This document shows positions 1 to 8,604 of a DNA stretch of 64,000 nucleotides, piece after piece (within the stretch, counting starts at the first letter, position 1; each line of letters starts with the position of its first letter). A program made the translations under genes and the position numbers. The notes beneath the pieces are model-generated. The model did not search any database. It had not been told where the DNA came from and saw only the letters and a list, made by a program, of their open reading frames with translations. The stretch is from NCBI RefSeq assembly GCF_900111195.1, contig NZ_FOGL01000006.1, positions 102,510-166,509 of the forward strand, given 5' to 3'. Source of the DNA: Gracilibacillus ureilyticus. GTDB taxonomy: Bacteria; Bacillota; Bacilli; Bacillales; Amphibacillaceae.

Positions 1-64
1 CGAAGGAGTTCGGAAGGGTTCTGAAAGCCATGGCGTCAGGAAAACCGAGAGCGAAGGAGTTCGG
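1..64. repeat. Pair of 13-bp direct repeats at the left edge
   Basis: The 13-mer CGAAGGAGTTCGG occurs at 1-13 and again at 52-64. The stretch around it (to about 75) is more GC-rich than the flanks and carries no reading frame with a ribosome binding site. It looks like the end of an interspersed intergenic repeat whose other part lies outside the window. From about 75 to 170 I see nothing else that I can name. Confidence 0.4.
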
Positions 65-170
65 CGAGACCACAAAGTTAAAAATTAAAGTTGGAACCGT
101 AAACTCTTGAATAGGGAGTGTCTAATAAGAAAGTCTCCTCACGCCCTGTCTAACTTAATCCCTGAAAACG

Positions 171-566
171 CTAATCATTCTTCCAATAGTTAATATCGAT
201 TGATAGTTCTCCGCTGATATCATGCTTACCAATAACATCCTCAGGAAAAATGAACGTCCATGGCATGCTTGTCTTTGCATCCAGTTGAAGGCGGTTCTCT
301 TCAAATAAGTGACTTGCAAGTATCTCGTCATTTTTTCTTATATTAATTTCCACTTTTGTCAAATCCACATTTGTTTCAGCATAGTTATGTATCAGTGTAA
401 TACACAACAGATCTTTTCTGTGATTTACAGCAAAGCGTATAGGTACAATACGGATTTGCTCATTTTCTTCTGCTGTTTTTGTTTGATTAAAAACTTTCTC
501 AATGATATCTAAATCCTGGTTGCTTATTGTTTTTTTCCATTTATCTTCAAGCAGTAATCTTTGCAT
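171..566 (-). CDS. SLAP domain-containing protein
   Basis: This 131-residue protein has no signal peptide or membrane segment. Its central and C-terminal part (about residues 35-128) is a beta-rich module with the pattern IRIVPIRFAVNHRKDLLCITLIHN followed in parts by VDLTKVEINIR and WTFIFPED. That pattern is what I know from the SLAP domain, found in Bacillales and associated with accessory SecA2/S-layer export. A single domain makes up nearly the whole protein. The start is supported by GGAG eight bases before the ATG. It is monocistronic as far as can be seen, with no accessory Sec gene in the window, so its role in S-layer or secretion functions is only inferred from the family. Confidence 0.6.
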   Translation of the reverse strand: MQRLLLEDKWKKTISNQDLDIIEKVFNQTKTAEENEQIRIVPIRFAVNHRKDLLCITLIHNYAETNVDLTKVEINIRKNDEILASHLFEENRLQLDAKTSMPWTFIFPEDVIGKHDISGELSIDINYWKND

Positions 567-695
567 TTTTCATTCTCCGTTCTTTTGCTCAATTTTTTAT
601 TGAAGCAGAACACTTAGTAAATAATTGATTCATTATCTTTATCATAACATTCTGAGAAGCATTAGGAAATAATTTGCCGTTTTACTGTGAATTCC

Positions 696-726
696 AAAAA
701 AGGCAGGTGAACTGTTCACCTGCCTT
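696..726 (-). terminator. Terminator of the metNIQ operon
   Basis: A perfect 12-bp stem (700-711 with 715-726, 3-nt loop) lies just beyond the metQ stop codon on the minus strand and is followed by a T run on that strand. It closes the metNIQ transcription unit. Confidence 0.85.
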
Positions 727-733
727 GGCTTTT

Positions 734-1627
734 TTATTCAGATACAGGTACTACTGCACCTTCGTATTTTTCATTAATAAAGTTTTGGATTTCTTCTGAA
801 CGTAATACTTCTACCAACTTTTGAAGTGCTTCATTATTTTCATCTTCACTGCGGGCAGCGATCACATTAACATATGGAGTGTCTGAACCTTCAATGACTA
901 AAGAATCTTCTGAAGGAGTTAGACCTGCTTCAATCGCATAATTTGTGTTGATGGCAACTAACGAATCAGCTTCACGTTCATAGAACTCTGGAAGAAAACC
1001 AGCATCAATATCTGTATCGAACTCTAAATTCAATGGGTTTTCTACTACATCATTTACTGTAGCATCTACAATATCGACATTCTCGTCAAGTTTGATTAAA
1101 CCTTCACTTTCAAGCAGAGCAAGAACACGACCATGATCTGAGACAGAGTTACTCATTATCACCACTGTTCCTTCTTGTACATCCTCAAGGTTTTCGATAT
1201 TTTTAGAGTAAATTCCCATTGGTTCAAAGTGGATGCCGCCAAGATTGACAAAGTCAAATCCTTTTTCCTCCATTTGTGTTTCGAGATAAGGAATATGCTG
1301 GAAGTAATTAGCATCTAGAGTTCCATTTTCTAAATCATCATTAGGAAAAACATAATCTTGATATGTTTCAATCTGTAATTCAATTCCTTCTTCTTCAAGT
1401 AATGGAACTGCTTCTTCTAAAATCTCTGCATGGGGGACGCTGGATGCACCAACAACAATTGTTTCTTTTTCTGTGCTCGCTTCCTCTTCATTGTTTTCTT
1501 CTGCAGTTTCCTCTGTTTCATTTTCTGTGTTGCTGTTTTCAGCTTCTTCCTCATTATCTGTCGTTCCGCAAGCTGCTAAAACGGTAAGCAACAAGGCTGT
1601 AAGTAAAAAAACTAAATACTTCTTCAT
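734..1627 (-). CDS. metQ: Methionine ABC transporter substrate-binding lipoprotein MetQ
   Basis: This is the extracytoplasmic binding lipoprotein of the D/L-methionine importer (NlpA/MetQ family). The N-terminus is a lipoprotein signal peptide with lysines and a hydrophobic stretch, and the lipobox LAAC gives a lipidated Cys at residue 20. An acidic, E/N/T-rich linker of about 25 residues then precedes the binding domain (for example VVGASSVPHAEILE and LDANYFQHIPYLE). I place the start at the ATG preceded by GAAGGG at workable distance (297 aa); an ATG four codons upstream sits directly on the Shine-Dalgarno sequence and is unlikely. It is the last gene of the SAM-riboswitch-controlled metNIQ operon, so methionine limitation should switch it on. 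Confidence 0.93.
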   Translation of the reverse strand: MKKYLVFLLTALLLTVLAACGTTDNEEEAENSNTENETEETAEENNEEEASTEKETIVVGASSVPHAEILEEAVPLLEEEGIELQIETYQDYVFPNDDLENGTLDANYFQHIPYLETQMEEKGFDFVNLGGIHFEPMGIYSKNIENLEDVQEGTVVIMSNSVSDHGRVLALLESEGLIKLDENVDIVDATVNDVVENPLNLEFDTDIDAGFLPEFYEREADSLVAINTNYAIEAGLTPSEDSLVIEGSDTPYVNVIAARSEDENNEALQKLVEVLRSEEIQNFINEKYEGAVVPVSE

Positions 1628-1701
1628 AAAATAAATCATCCCTTCATTTTTATTTATATATTAAGTTTTTGGTTTTTTAAAAAAGTTAATCCAAAAACTT
1701 A

Positions 1702-2370
1702 TCATCTTTTGTCAATTGCTTTTGTCAGTAAATCTCCGATGACCTGGAGAATAAATACAATAATAATTATTAAAATGGTACAAGCTAACACCACATCAAA
1801 GTCTCTACGCTGGAATCCCTGTAAATATGCAAGGTTTCCAAGTCCTCCGGCACCAATTACGCCGGCCATTGCGGTATATCCTATCAGAGCAATGGCGGTA
1901 ACCGTAATACCGGAAATTAATGCAGGCATTGATTCGGGTAACAATACTTTCATAATAATCGTATGTGTTCTCGCCCCCATTGATTTAGCAGCCTCTATAA
2001 CCCCTTTATCAACTTCTTTTAATCCTATTTCAACAAGCCGGGCGTAAAATGGCGCTGCACCAATAATCAGGGCCGGCAGTGCAGCTTTCCAGCCTCTAAT
2101 TGTTCCAAGTAAAAAATCTGTAAAAGGGAACAATAATAAAATTAATATTATAAATGGGATAGCACGAAAGACGTTAACCACTATAGCGGTGATTCCGTAT
2201 ATCACACGATTCTCCCAAAGATTTCCCCGGTCGGTTAAAAATAATAATAATCCTAATATTATACCTAGTATTAGCGTTCCTATTACAGCAATCGACGTCA
2301 TGTACAGTGTTTCCTGAGTAGCTATCCACAAATCTTCCGGAATAACATTAGGGAACCATTCCTTAAGCAT
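1702..2370 (-). CDS. metI: Methionine ABC transporter permease MetI
   Basis: This 222-residue integral membrane protein has about five hydrophobic segments and a BPD_transp_1 EAA loop (EAAKSMGARTHTIIMKVLLPE, about residues 127-147) that docks on the MetN ATPase. The length is normal for MetI. The ATG follows GAGGTG and overlaps the end of metN by 8 bases, indicating translational coupling. It forms the translocation channel for methionine between MetN and the lipoprotein MetQ. Confidence 0.93.
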   Translation of the reverse strand: MLKEWFPNVIPEDLWIATQETLYMTSIAVIGTLILGIILGLLLFLTDRGNLWENRVIYGITAIVVNVFRAIPFIILILLLFPFTDFLLGTIRGWKAALPALIIGAAPFYARLVEIGLKEVDKGVIEAAKSMGARTHTIIMKVLLPESMPALISGITVTAIALIGYTAMAGVIGAGGLGNLAYLQGFQRRDFDVVLACTILIIIIVFILQVIGDLLTKAIDKR

Positions 2371-3388
2371 GTTTTAACACCTCGACTTCTACTCCTGCCT
2401 TCTGGATATAATGAATGGTGTCTGTTAAAACATTACTATTACCATTTAACTGAATATATAATGTCCCGTAAGACCCTTCCTGTGTAGGGGCAATGGAACC
2501 CTGCAGGATGTTTACTTCCACTTCGAAATTCTTCGCTATTTCACTAATTAACGCACGTTTTGCATTATTTCCGATAAAATGGAGCTTTATTACTTCGCTA
2601 TCGTCATGCTGATTAATAAATTCCTTCAATTTATCCTGTTCATGCTCTAAAGGATTAAGCTGTTGAACAAAACGTTTCGTTGTTTTTGACTGTGGCCGAA
2701 CAAATACATCAAGCACTTCACCAGTTTCTACTACCTTACCATTCTCCATTACGGCAACACGATGGCAAATTTTTTGAATGACATGCATTTCATGGGTGAT
2801 GAGAATAATCGTAAGACCCAGTTTTTTATTAATGGAAACAAGGAGATCGAGAATATCATCAGTTGTTTCCGGGTCCAGTGCTGAAGTGGCCTCATCACAT
2901 AATAAAACCTCCGGATCATTCGCTAACGCTCTAGCAATACCTACTCTCTGTTTTTGACCTCCGCTAAGCTGGGAAGGGTAGTTACTTTCTTTACCAGATA
3001 GGCCAACTAAATGAATGAGTTCTTTTACCTTTTCTTTTATTTTGGCCTTTGGTGCTCCTGCAATTTCAAGCGGAAATGCAATATTATCAAAAACCGTTCT
3101 CGACCATAACAGGTTGAAATGCTGAAAGATCATTCCAATCTTTTGCCGTTTTAAACGAAGTTCACTCGCTGACATTTTGGTAATATCTTTATCATGTATT
3201 TCTATTGAACCTGAAGTCGGTTCTTCCAAACGATTAATAAGTCTGATAAAGGTACTTTTACCGGCACCACTGTATCCTATAACACCGAAGATTTCACCTT
3301 GTTCTATCTCTAAAGAAACGTCATCAACGGCTTGAACTTTTTGTTTTTTTGTTTCAAATACCTTTTTCAAATTTTTTATTTGAATCAA
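2363..3388 (-). CDS. metN: Methionine ABC transporter ATP-binding protein MetN
   Basis: This is the 341-residue ATPase of the methionine importer. Walker A is GYSGAGKST (about residues 38-46), the signature is LSGGQKQR (about 141), and Walker B is [13 protein letters not shown]. The C-terminal 75 residues form the ACT-like NIL domain that senses methionine in this family. The only start compatible with the GGAG site is a TTG at 3388 (spacing 9), as no ATG is available. It is the first gene of the operon and lies directly downstream of the S-box leader. Confidence 0.93.
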   Translation of the reverse strand: MIQIKNLKKVFETKKQKVQAVDDVSLEIEQGEIFGVIGYSGAGKSTFIRLINRLEEPTSGSIEIHDKDITKMSASELRLKRQKIGMIFQHFNLLWSRTVFDNIAFPLEIAGAPKAKIKEKVKELIHLVGLSGKESNYPSQLSGGQKQRVGIARALANDPEVLLCDEATSALDPETTDDILDLLVSINKKLGLTIILITHEMHVIQKICHRVAVMENGKVVETGEVLDVFVRPQSKTTKRFVQQLNPLEHEQDKLKEFINQHDDSEVIKLHFIGNNAKRALISEIAKNFEVEVNILQGSIAPTQEGSYGTLYIQLNGNSNVLTDTIHYIQKAGVEVEVLKHA

Positions 3389-3435
3389 TAAAATTTGCTC
3401 CTTTCTTTACAGAGTCATATAAGTTCAGAAAAATA

Positions 3436-3472
3436 TAAAAAGCCCTTTCTGTAAAAGAGGACAGAAAGGGCT
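3436..3472 (-). terminator. SAM-dependent attenuator terminator of metNIQ
   Basis: A 12-bp stem (AGCCCTTTCTGT paired with its complement at 3461-3472) is followed on the minus strand by a T run. Its loop-proximal part contains GTCCTCTT, complementary to AAGAGGAC in the 3' strand of riboswitch helix P1. Termination and antitermination are therefore mutually exclusive, as expected for a transcriptional S-box. Confidence 0.88.
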
Positions 3473-3490
3473 GCATTTTTCCCGTAAGTC

Positions 3491-3598
3491 CTCTTATCTC
3501 TCAAAGCATCTGCTTTGTTGGAATTAGCACCTTTCAGATATAATCTGACGGTTGCCGGGTTTCATAGGGCCAGTCCCTCCACCTCTCTTGATAAGAGT
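3491..3598 (-). promoter_or_regulatory. SAM riboswitch (S-box, SAM-I) leader of metNIQ
   Basis: On the minus strand this region carries the SAM-I core: a P1 helix (CTCTTATC with GATAAGAG), the GGTGGAGGGACTGGCCC element, ATGAAACCCGGCAACC and GGTGCTAATTCC. This order and these conserved strings are diagnostic of the S-box. With SAM bound, P1 is held closed and the terminator at 3436-3472 forms; without SAM, the P1 3' strand AAGAGGAC is free to pair with GTCCTCTT inside the terminator. Confidence 0.97.
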
Positions 3599-3619
3599 CT
3601 ATTCATTTCATTAGTCGAT

Positions 3620-3648
3620 ATCATAGCATCTTTCTATATACTAGTCAA
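3620..3648 (-). promoter_or_regulatory. Sigma-A promoter of the met operon
   Basis: On the minus strand there is TTGACT (3643-3648), a 17-bp spacer and TATGAT (3620-3625). This places the transcription start about 15 bases upstream of riboswitch helix P1. The rest of the 3600-3713 gap holds nothing else that I can identify. Confidence 0.8.
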
Positions 3649-3713
3649 TAATCTAATGAAATGTTGGAATTATCAAATAATTCTGATCCTTCAGACAATC
3701 CTTTGATTATTCA

Positions 3714-5075
3714 TTAATTGGTTAATGCCTGAATTGGGGCAGGAATTCTGCCGCCTCTTTGAATCAGTTTATTTGAACTGAATTTATTTACTCCAATAAT
3801 CGGTGCTCTTCCTAATAGTCCTCCAAACTCTACAATCTCTCCGGCATTTTTCCCGATAACAGGAATAACTCTTACAGCAGTTGTTTTCTTATTAATCATC
3901 CCAATTGCAGCTTCATCTGCAATGATAGCGCCTAGAGTTTCCGGACTTGCATCGCCTTCTAATGCAATCATATCTAAACCGACAGAGCAAACACAAGTCA
4001 TTGCCTCAAGTTTAGGAAGGGTCAGAGCATTGTCTTCGATTCCGCGAATCATTCCATTGTCCTCACTAACTGGAATAAATGCACCACTTAATCCCCCTAC
4101 ATAGGAACTAGCCATTGCCCCGCCTTTCTTTACAGCGTCATTCATTAAGGCAAGAGCAGCGATAGTACCATGGGTTCCCACTCGTTCTAGCCCAATTTCC
4201 TCCAGGATTTCGGCAACACTGTCATTCATTGCGTTGGTCGGTGCCAGGGATAAATCCATGATGCCAAAAGGAACTTTTAATCGTTCAGCAACAACCCGGC
4301 CAATTAATTCTCCTGCCCGAGTAATTTTAAAGGCAGTCTTCTTTATCACATCAGAAACTTCTCCGAGATCCGCATCAGGGTATTTTTTCAGAGCATTAAG
4401 CACAACTCCAGGACCGCTTACTCCGACGCTAAGCACAGCTTCGCCTTCTCCTGCTCCGTGAAAAGCACCTGCCATAAATGGATTGTCTTCGACCGGATTA
4501 CAGAAGACAACTAACTTCGCACAGCCGATGCTGTTCTGATCTTTCGTCAATTCTGCTGTTTTCTTTATTATTTTTCCCATTTGTGCCACAGCATCCATAT
4601 TAATTCCCGTTCTCGTAGTTGCTACTGAGATCGATGAACATACCCTTTCAGTCTGACTTAAAGCTTCAGGCAATGCATCTAGTAAAATTTGTTCGCCTTT
4701 TGAAATACCTTTATGTACTAAAGCGGAATATCCACCTATGAAATCAATATTTAGCTGTTTTGCAGCCAGGTCCAGCGTTTTTGCAAGTTCGATTGCTTGT
4801 TCTTTTGTAGCATTTCCGAGTAGATCAGCAACAGGTGATATAGCAATTCGCTTATTAATAATAGGTACACCATATTCTTCTGCGACTTGATTTGCTGTTA
4901 CTTGCAGATCTTTTGCATATGTCGTAATTTTGTTAAATACTTTCTGTTTCAATTTGTCAAAATCAGGGTCAGCACAATCCTTCAGACTAATTCCCATTGT
5001 CACTGTTCTAATATCCAAATGTTCCATCTCAACCATACGTATCGTTTCTTGTATTTCAGTAAACGCTATTGCCAT
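3714..5075 (-). CDS. PFL family protein (DUF711/UPF0210)
   Basis: This 453-residue soluble protein belongs to the DUF711 'PFL' family, remotely related to pyruvate formate-lyase folds. The whole length is conserved-looking, with glycine-rich segments ([54 protein letters not shown]). It starts at an ATG behind AAGGGGGAGAG. It follows the ACT-domain gene at 5092-5364 by 16 bases; the two families are commonly adjacent and probably cotranscribed, which suggests an amino-acid-sensing partnership. The biochemical function is not established to my knowledge. Confidence 0.85.
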   Translation of the reverse strand: MAIAFTEIQETIRMVEMEHLDIRTVTMGISLKDCADPDFDKLKQKVFNKITTYAKDLQVTANQVAEEYGVPIINKRIAISPVADLLGNATKEQAIELAKTLDLAAKQLNIDFIGGYSALVHKGISKGEQILLDALPEALSQTERVCSSISVATTRTGINMDAVAQMGKIIKKTAELTKDQNSIGCAKLVVFCNPVEDNPFMAGAFHGAGEGEAVLSVGVSGPGVVLNALKKYPDADLGEVSDVIKKTAFKITRAGELIGRVVAERLKVPFGIMDLSLAPTNAMNDSVAEILEEIGLERVGTHGTIAALALMNDAVKKGGAMASSYVGGLSGAFIPVSEDNGMIRGIEDNALTLPKLEAMTCVCSVGLDMIALEGDASPETLGAIIADEAAIGMINKKTTAVRVIPVIGKNAGEIVEFGGLLGRAPIIGVNKFSSNKLIQRGGRIPAPIQALTN

Positions 5076-5091
5076 TTATCTCTCCCCCTTA

Positions 5092-5364
5092 CTAGACCCG
5101 ATGCATTGCCTGAAACACATCTTCTAATTGAATACTAATCTTAAGCCCAAGTTCCTGCTCAGCTGGTTTGAATTTTTCCTTCAGCTCACTTAATTTGGTA
5201 GGATCATTGATATCAATCAACATTATCATTGTAAAAAAATCCTGCAAAATGGTTTGGCTTATATCAGATATATTTACACTATTTTCTGCAAGAATGGTGG
5301 TAACTTTGGCAATAATACCAACCTGGTCTTTCCCGACAACACTTACAACTGCACGTTTTTGCAT
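5092..5364 (-). CDS. ACT domain-containing protein (UPF0237)
   Basis: This 90-residue protein consists of a single ACT domain with the opening AVVSVVGKDQVGIIAKVTTILAENSVNISDISQ, the ligand-binding betaalphabeta pattern of stand-alone ACT regulators. I chose the second of two tandem ATGs because GAGGTG lies six bases upstream; a longer frame to 5421 has no ribosome binding site. It precedes the DUF711/PFL gene with a 16-base gap and probably forms an operon with it. An amino-acid-binding regulatory role is inferred from the domain; the ligand is unknown. Confidence 0.85.
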   Translation of the reverse strand: MQKRAVVSVVGKDQVGIIAKVTTILAENSVNISDISQTILQDFFTMIMLIDINDPTKLSELKEKFKPAEQELGLKISIQLEDVFQAMHRV

Positions 5365-5524
5365 CATAATCACCTCATTATTTTCCTTAAAGGACGATTT
5401 AATAGTTATAGTATCATCCAAGTTTTGCTAATATACACATTATAACATGATTATTCCAAATAAGTATTTTTGCTAATTTTCAATATATCACATAAAATGA
5501 TAATGAAAATAAGGGGGGTATTTC

Positions 5525-6253
5525 ATGAAAGACATTCGATTAATTGCTTTAGACATGGATGGAACTCTATTAAATTCGAAGCACGAAGTATCAGAAGAGA
5601 ACAAAAAAGCGATAATTAAGGCAAGGGAAAAGGGTGTAGAAGTTATTATTTCTACAGGGAGGCACTACCAGACAAGCTCACTGATTGCAAAGGAACTGGA
5701 TATTCATTATTTGATAACAGTGAATGGCAGTGAAATCTGGACAATGACAGGTGACTTGATTGCAAGACAGACACTAGATGCTGAAATTATAGAGAAACTT
5801 GTAGCAATTAAGGAGGAGCACAAAACTTGGGCGTGGCTTTCGTCAATTGATAAAATTTGGCGCGGCGAGGTGCCGGAAGATATAAGTGCACATCAATGGC
5901 TGAAGTTTGGGTTTGACACAGATACTCCTGAAAAGAAAGAAAAGATAATGCAGACACTGGGAAAATGGGAAGAGATTGAAATAAGTAATTCAAGCCCAAC
6001 GAATATTGAAGTGAATGCTATCGGGGTAAATAAAGCGGCAGCTATTGAGATTGTTTGTGAGAGACTTGGAATTACTATGGAACAAGTAATGGCAGCTGGA
6101 GATAGCTTAAATGATATTAAAATGATTGAAAAGGCTGGTACTGGGATTGCAATGGGCAATGCACAGGAGAACGTCAAAAAGGTGGCAGACTGGATAACTG
6201 CAACTAATGATGAAGACGGGGTAGCAAAGGCAATTGAAAAATTTGTCTTATAA
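5525..6253 (+). CDS. Cof-type HAD family hydrolase
   Basis: This 242-residue cytoplasmic phosphatase belongs to the HAD superfamily, subclass IIB. Motif I is DMDGTLLNS (residues 10-18), motif II is STGRHY (about 45), and motifs III/IV are near the C-terminus in AAGDSLNDIKMIEKAG with the acidic DxxND pattern intact. The ATG follows AAGGGGGG. Family members dephosphorylate sugar phosphates, FMN or pyridoxal phosphate; the substrate cannot be read from sequence. It stands alone between the divergent ACT gene and gnd. Confidence 0.85.
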   Translation: MKDIRLIALDMDGTLLNSKHEVSEENKKAIIKAREKGVEVIISTGRHYQTSSLIAKELDIHYLITVNGSEIWTMTGDLIARQTLDAEIIEKLVAIKEEHKTWAWLSSIDKIWRGEVPEDISAHQWLKFGFDTDTPEKKEKIMQTLGKWEEIEISNSSPTNIEVNAIGVNKAAAIEIVCERLGITMEQVMAAGDSLNDIKMIEKAGTGIAMGNAQENVKKVADWITATNDEDGVAKAIEKFVL

Positions 6254-6344
6254 ATTGCAGAAATTTCTGAAAATGGGACATAAATACTTGCAGTGATGAA
6301 GAGTATATAATAACTTTATATATGGAATGATTTTTCTATCGTGA

Positions 6345-6374
6345 TTTACGCATTAATCTATTTCATGCTAGAAT
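6345..6374 (+). promoter_or_regulatory. Probable sigma-A promoter of gnd
   Basis: TTTACG (6345-6350), an 18-bp spacer and TAGAAT (6369-6374) lie about 55 bases before the gnd start codon. The match is reasonable but not perfect. Confidence 0.5.
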
Positions 6375-6429
6375 AGTGGAGTAGAATGATACATATGCAG
6401 TTATTTATTAAAAAGGAGCGAATAAAAAA

Positions 6430-7851
6430 ATGGCAAAACAACAATTTGGTGTGGTAGGTCTTGCTGTTATGGGTAAAAACCTCGCTTTAAATGTTGAAAG
6501 CAGAGGATATTCTGTAGCAGTCTATAATAGAACTTATCAAAAAACAGAAGATTTCTTAAACAATGAAGCGAAAGGAAAAAACTTCGTTGGAACAGAGTCT
6601 ATCGAAGAATTCGTAGATTCTCTTGAAAAACCACGTAAAATCATGCTAATGGTACAAGCGGGTCCAGCAACTGATGCTACGATTGCTTCATTAAAACCAC
6701 TTCTTGACAAAGGTGACATTTTAATTGATGGCGGGAACACATTCTTCAAAGATACCATGCGTCGTAATGCAGAACTTGATGAATCCGGTATTCACTTTAT
6801 TGGTACAGGAGTATCAGGCGGGGAAGAAGGTGCACTTAAAGGACCTTCCATCATGCCTGGAGGACAAGAAGAAGCTTATAAATTAGTTGCACCTATCTTC
6901 GAAGCAATCTCTGCAAAAGTGGAAGGGGACCCATGTGTTACATATATCGGGCCGAACGGGGCTGGTCACTATGTGAAAATGGTCCATAATGGTATCGAAT
7001 ATGGTGATATGCAGCTAATCTGTGAGGCATATTTCATTTTGAAAAATGTGTTAGGATTAGGTGCAGATGAATTGCACGAAGTATTCGGTGAATGGAACAA
7101 AGGCGAGTTAGACAGTTATTTAATCGAAATCACTACAGATATCTTTAAGAAGAAAGATAAAGAAACTGGTAAACCAATGGTTGATGTTATCCTTGATACT
7201 GCCGGCCAAAAGGGTACAGGTAAGTGGACTAGCCAAAGCTCTCTTGATCTAGGTGTGCCATTACCAGTAATCACAGAATCTGTATTTGCACGTTTTATCT
7301 CTGCAATGAAAGAAGAACGGGTTGCAGCAAGTAAGGTACTGCAAGGTCCGTCTGCTGCTGAAAAGCCATATGATGGAGATAAAGATGAGTTGATTGAAGC
7401 AATACGTAAAGCATTATATATGAGTAAAATTGTTTCATATGCCCAAGGATTTGCACAAATGCGTGCAGCATCTGAAGAAAATGACTGGAACTTGCGTTAT
7501 GGTGATATCGCAATGATTTTCCGCGGTGGATGTATCATTCGTGCACAATTCCTTCAAAAAATTAAAGAAGCTTATGACAAAGAGCCTGGTCTTAAAAACT
7601 TACTGCTTGACCCTTACTTCAAAGGTATTGTAGAAAGCTACCAGGATTCATTGCGTAAAGTGTTATCTGTTGCAATGGAACGCGGTATTCCAGTTCCAGG
7701 TTTTGCTAGTGCTTTAGCTTACTATGACAGTTATCGTACAGAAACATTACCGGCTAACCTTCTGCAAGCACAACGTGACTACTTCGGTGCTCACACATAT
7801 CAGCGTGTGGACAAAGAAGGCGTGTTCCATACGGAATGGCTGGAAGATTAA
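6430..7851 (+). CDS. gnd: 6-phosphogluconate dehydrogenase (NADP+, decarboxylating)
   Basis: This 473-residue protein converts 6-phosphogluconate to ribulose 5-phosphate plus CO2 and NADPH in the oxidative pentose phosphate pathway. The N-terminal nucleotide-binding motif is [15 protein letters not shown], the substrate region contains [19 protein letters not shown], and the family signature [13 protein letters not shown] is complete. Length and C-terminal tail (YFGAHTYQR) match the GndA type. GGAG lies 11 bases before the ATG. The upstream pathway enzyme, glucose-6-phosphate dehydrogenase (zwf), lies 0.75 kb away on the opposite strand. Confidence 0.97.
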   Translation: MAKQQFGVVGLAVMGKNLALNVESRGYSVAVYNRTYQKTEDFLNNEAKGKNFVGTESIEEFVDSLEKPRKIMLMVQAGPATDATIASLKPLLDKGDILIDGGNTFFKDTMRRNAELDESGIHFIGTGVSGGEEGALKGPSIMPGGQEEAYKLVAPIFEAISAKVEGDPCVTYIGPNGAGHYVKMVHNGIEYGDMQLICEAYFILKNVLGLGADELHEVFGEWNKGELDSYLIEITTDIFKKKDKETGKPMVDVILDTAGQKGTGKWTSQSSLDLGVPLPVITESVFARFISAMKEERVAASKVLQGPSAAEKPYDGDKDELIEAIRKALYMSKIVSYAQGFAQMRAASEENDWNLRYGDIAMIFRGGCIIRAQFLQKIKEAYDKEPGLKNLLLDPYFKGIVESYQDSLRKVLSVAMERGIPVPGFASALAYYDSYRTETLPANLLQAQRDYFGAHTYQRVDKEGVFHTEWLED

Positions 7852-7856
7852 TAAAT

Positions 7857-7889
7857 AAAAAGATCCCTCTTAATATGAGGGATCTTTTT
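7857..7889. terminator. Bidirectional terminator between gnd and the cyclase gene
   Basis: A 13-bp perfect stem AAAAAGATCCCTC/GAGGGATCTTTTT with a 7-nt loop lies between two converging genes and has T runs on both strands. Confidence 0.9.
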
Positions 7890-7914
7890 ATTGGGTGCAA
7901 AATATAAGAGGTTA

Positions 7915-8538
7915 TTATAAATTCTTCTCAAATAAAAGTACTCTTGCCGGAGATGCTTCTGTACCTGTTAATTTTAGGGGAGCAGCAACCATAAAATATT
8001 CTCCTGGGTCAATTTCAGCTAATCTAATTCCTTCTAGAATAATAATATTCGCACCTAATAGTTTTATATGTGTCGGAAAATTCTCCTGGCTTCGTTCTAC
8101 CCCAAGTGTATCGATCCCGACACCGTCAATTTCCTTTTCTGCTAAGTAATCCGCACCATCTTCTTTTAAATACACGAATTGAAAGTCAAATGAATTACTT
8201 TCATATACTGAATTTTTTGTTTTTAATAATACAAAATCACCTTTCTTAATCGAATGCGCTTCCAAATCGGATTTTGTTATGCCATCCTTTACATGTTCTA
8301 AATCTATTACTTTGACATTCCTTACTAACCTTTCCAGTGAAATGGTTTCAAATGCAGCAGCATTATTGATCATGTGAAGAGGTGCATCAATATGTGTCCC
8401 GGTATGAGCGTTCAGTTTCATTGTTGTATCAGTTATATGACCAAATGACTTTGTATCAAACCTCGGTTTTTTGCTATCCATATCTTCCCATACTTGCATA
8501 TCTGGGTGAATATTCATGGAAATATCATAAAATTTCAT
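7915..8538 (-). CDS. Cyclase family protein (kynurenine formamidase-like metal hydrolase)
   Basis: This 207-residue protein has the metal-binding motif of the cyclase/KynB family (PF04199), HTGTHIDAPLHM at about residues 45-56, preceded by the typical opening YDISMNIHPDMQVWEDM. Family members hydrolyse arylformamides, cyclic imides or isatin. No tryptophan-degradation gene is nearby, so the substrate is open. The start follows AAAGGAG. It lies downstream of zwf on the same strand but behind a strong terminator, so its expression is probably separate or dependent on read-through. Confidence 0.85.
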   Translation of the reverse strand: MKFYDISMNIHPDMQVWEDMDSKKPRFDTKSFGHITDTTMKLNAHTGTHIDAPLHMINNAAAFETISLERLVRNVKVIDLEHVKDGITKSDLEAHSIKKGDFVLLKTKNSVYESNSFDFQFVYLKEDGADYLAEKEIDGVGIDTLGVERSQENFPTHIKLLGANIIILEGIRLAEIDPGEYFMVAAPLKLTGTEASPARVLLFEKNL

Positions 8539-8560
8539 CAGAACTACTCCTTTTATGAAG

Positions 8561-8593
8561 AAAAAGCAATCAATAACTCATTGATTGCTTTTT
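8561..8593 (-). terminator. Terminator downstream of zwf
   Basis: A 13-bp perfect inverted repeat AAAAAGCAATCAA/TTGATTGCTTTTT with a 7-nt loop lies 12 bases after the zwf stop and has a T-rich 3' arm on the minus strand. Confidence 0.85.
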
Positions 8594-8604
8594 CAAATTT
8601 AGTC

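Noticed and set aside
161-174. cre (CcpA) site TGAAAACGCTAATC
   Set aside because: Two consensus positions at the 3' side do not match and it lies at the end of the SLAP gene rather than near a promoter.
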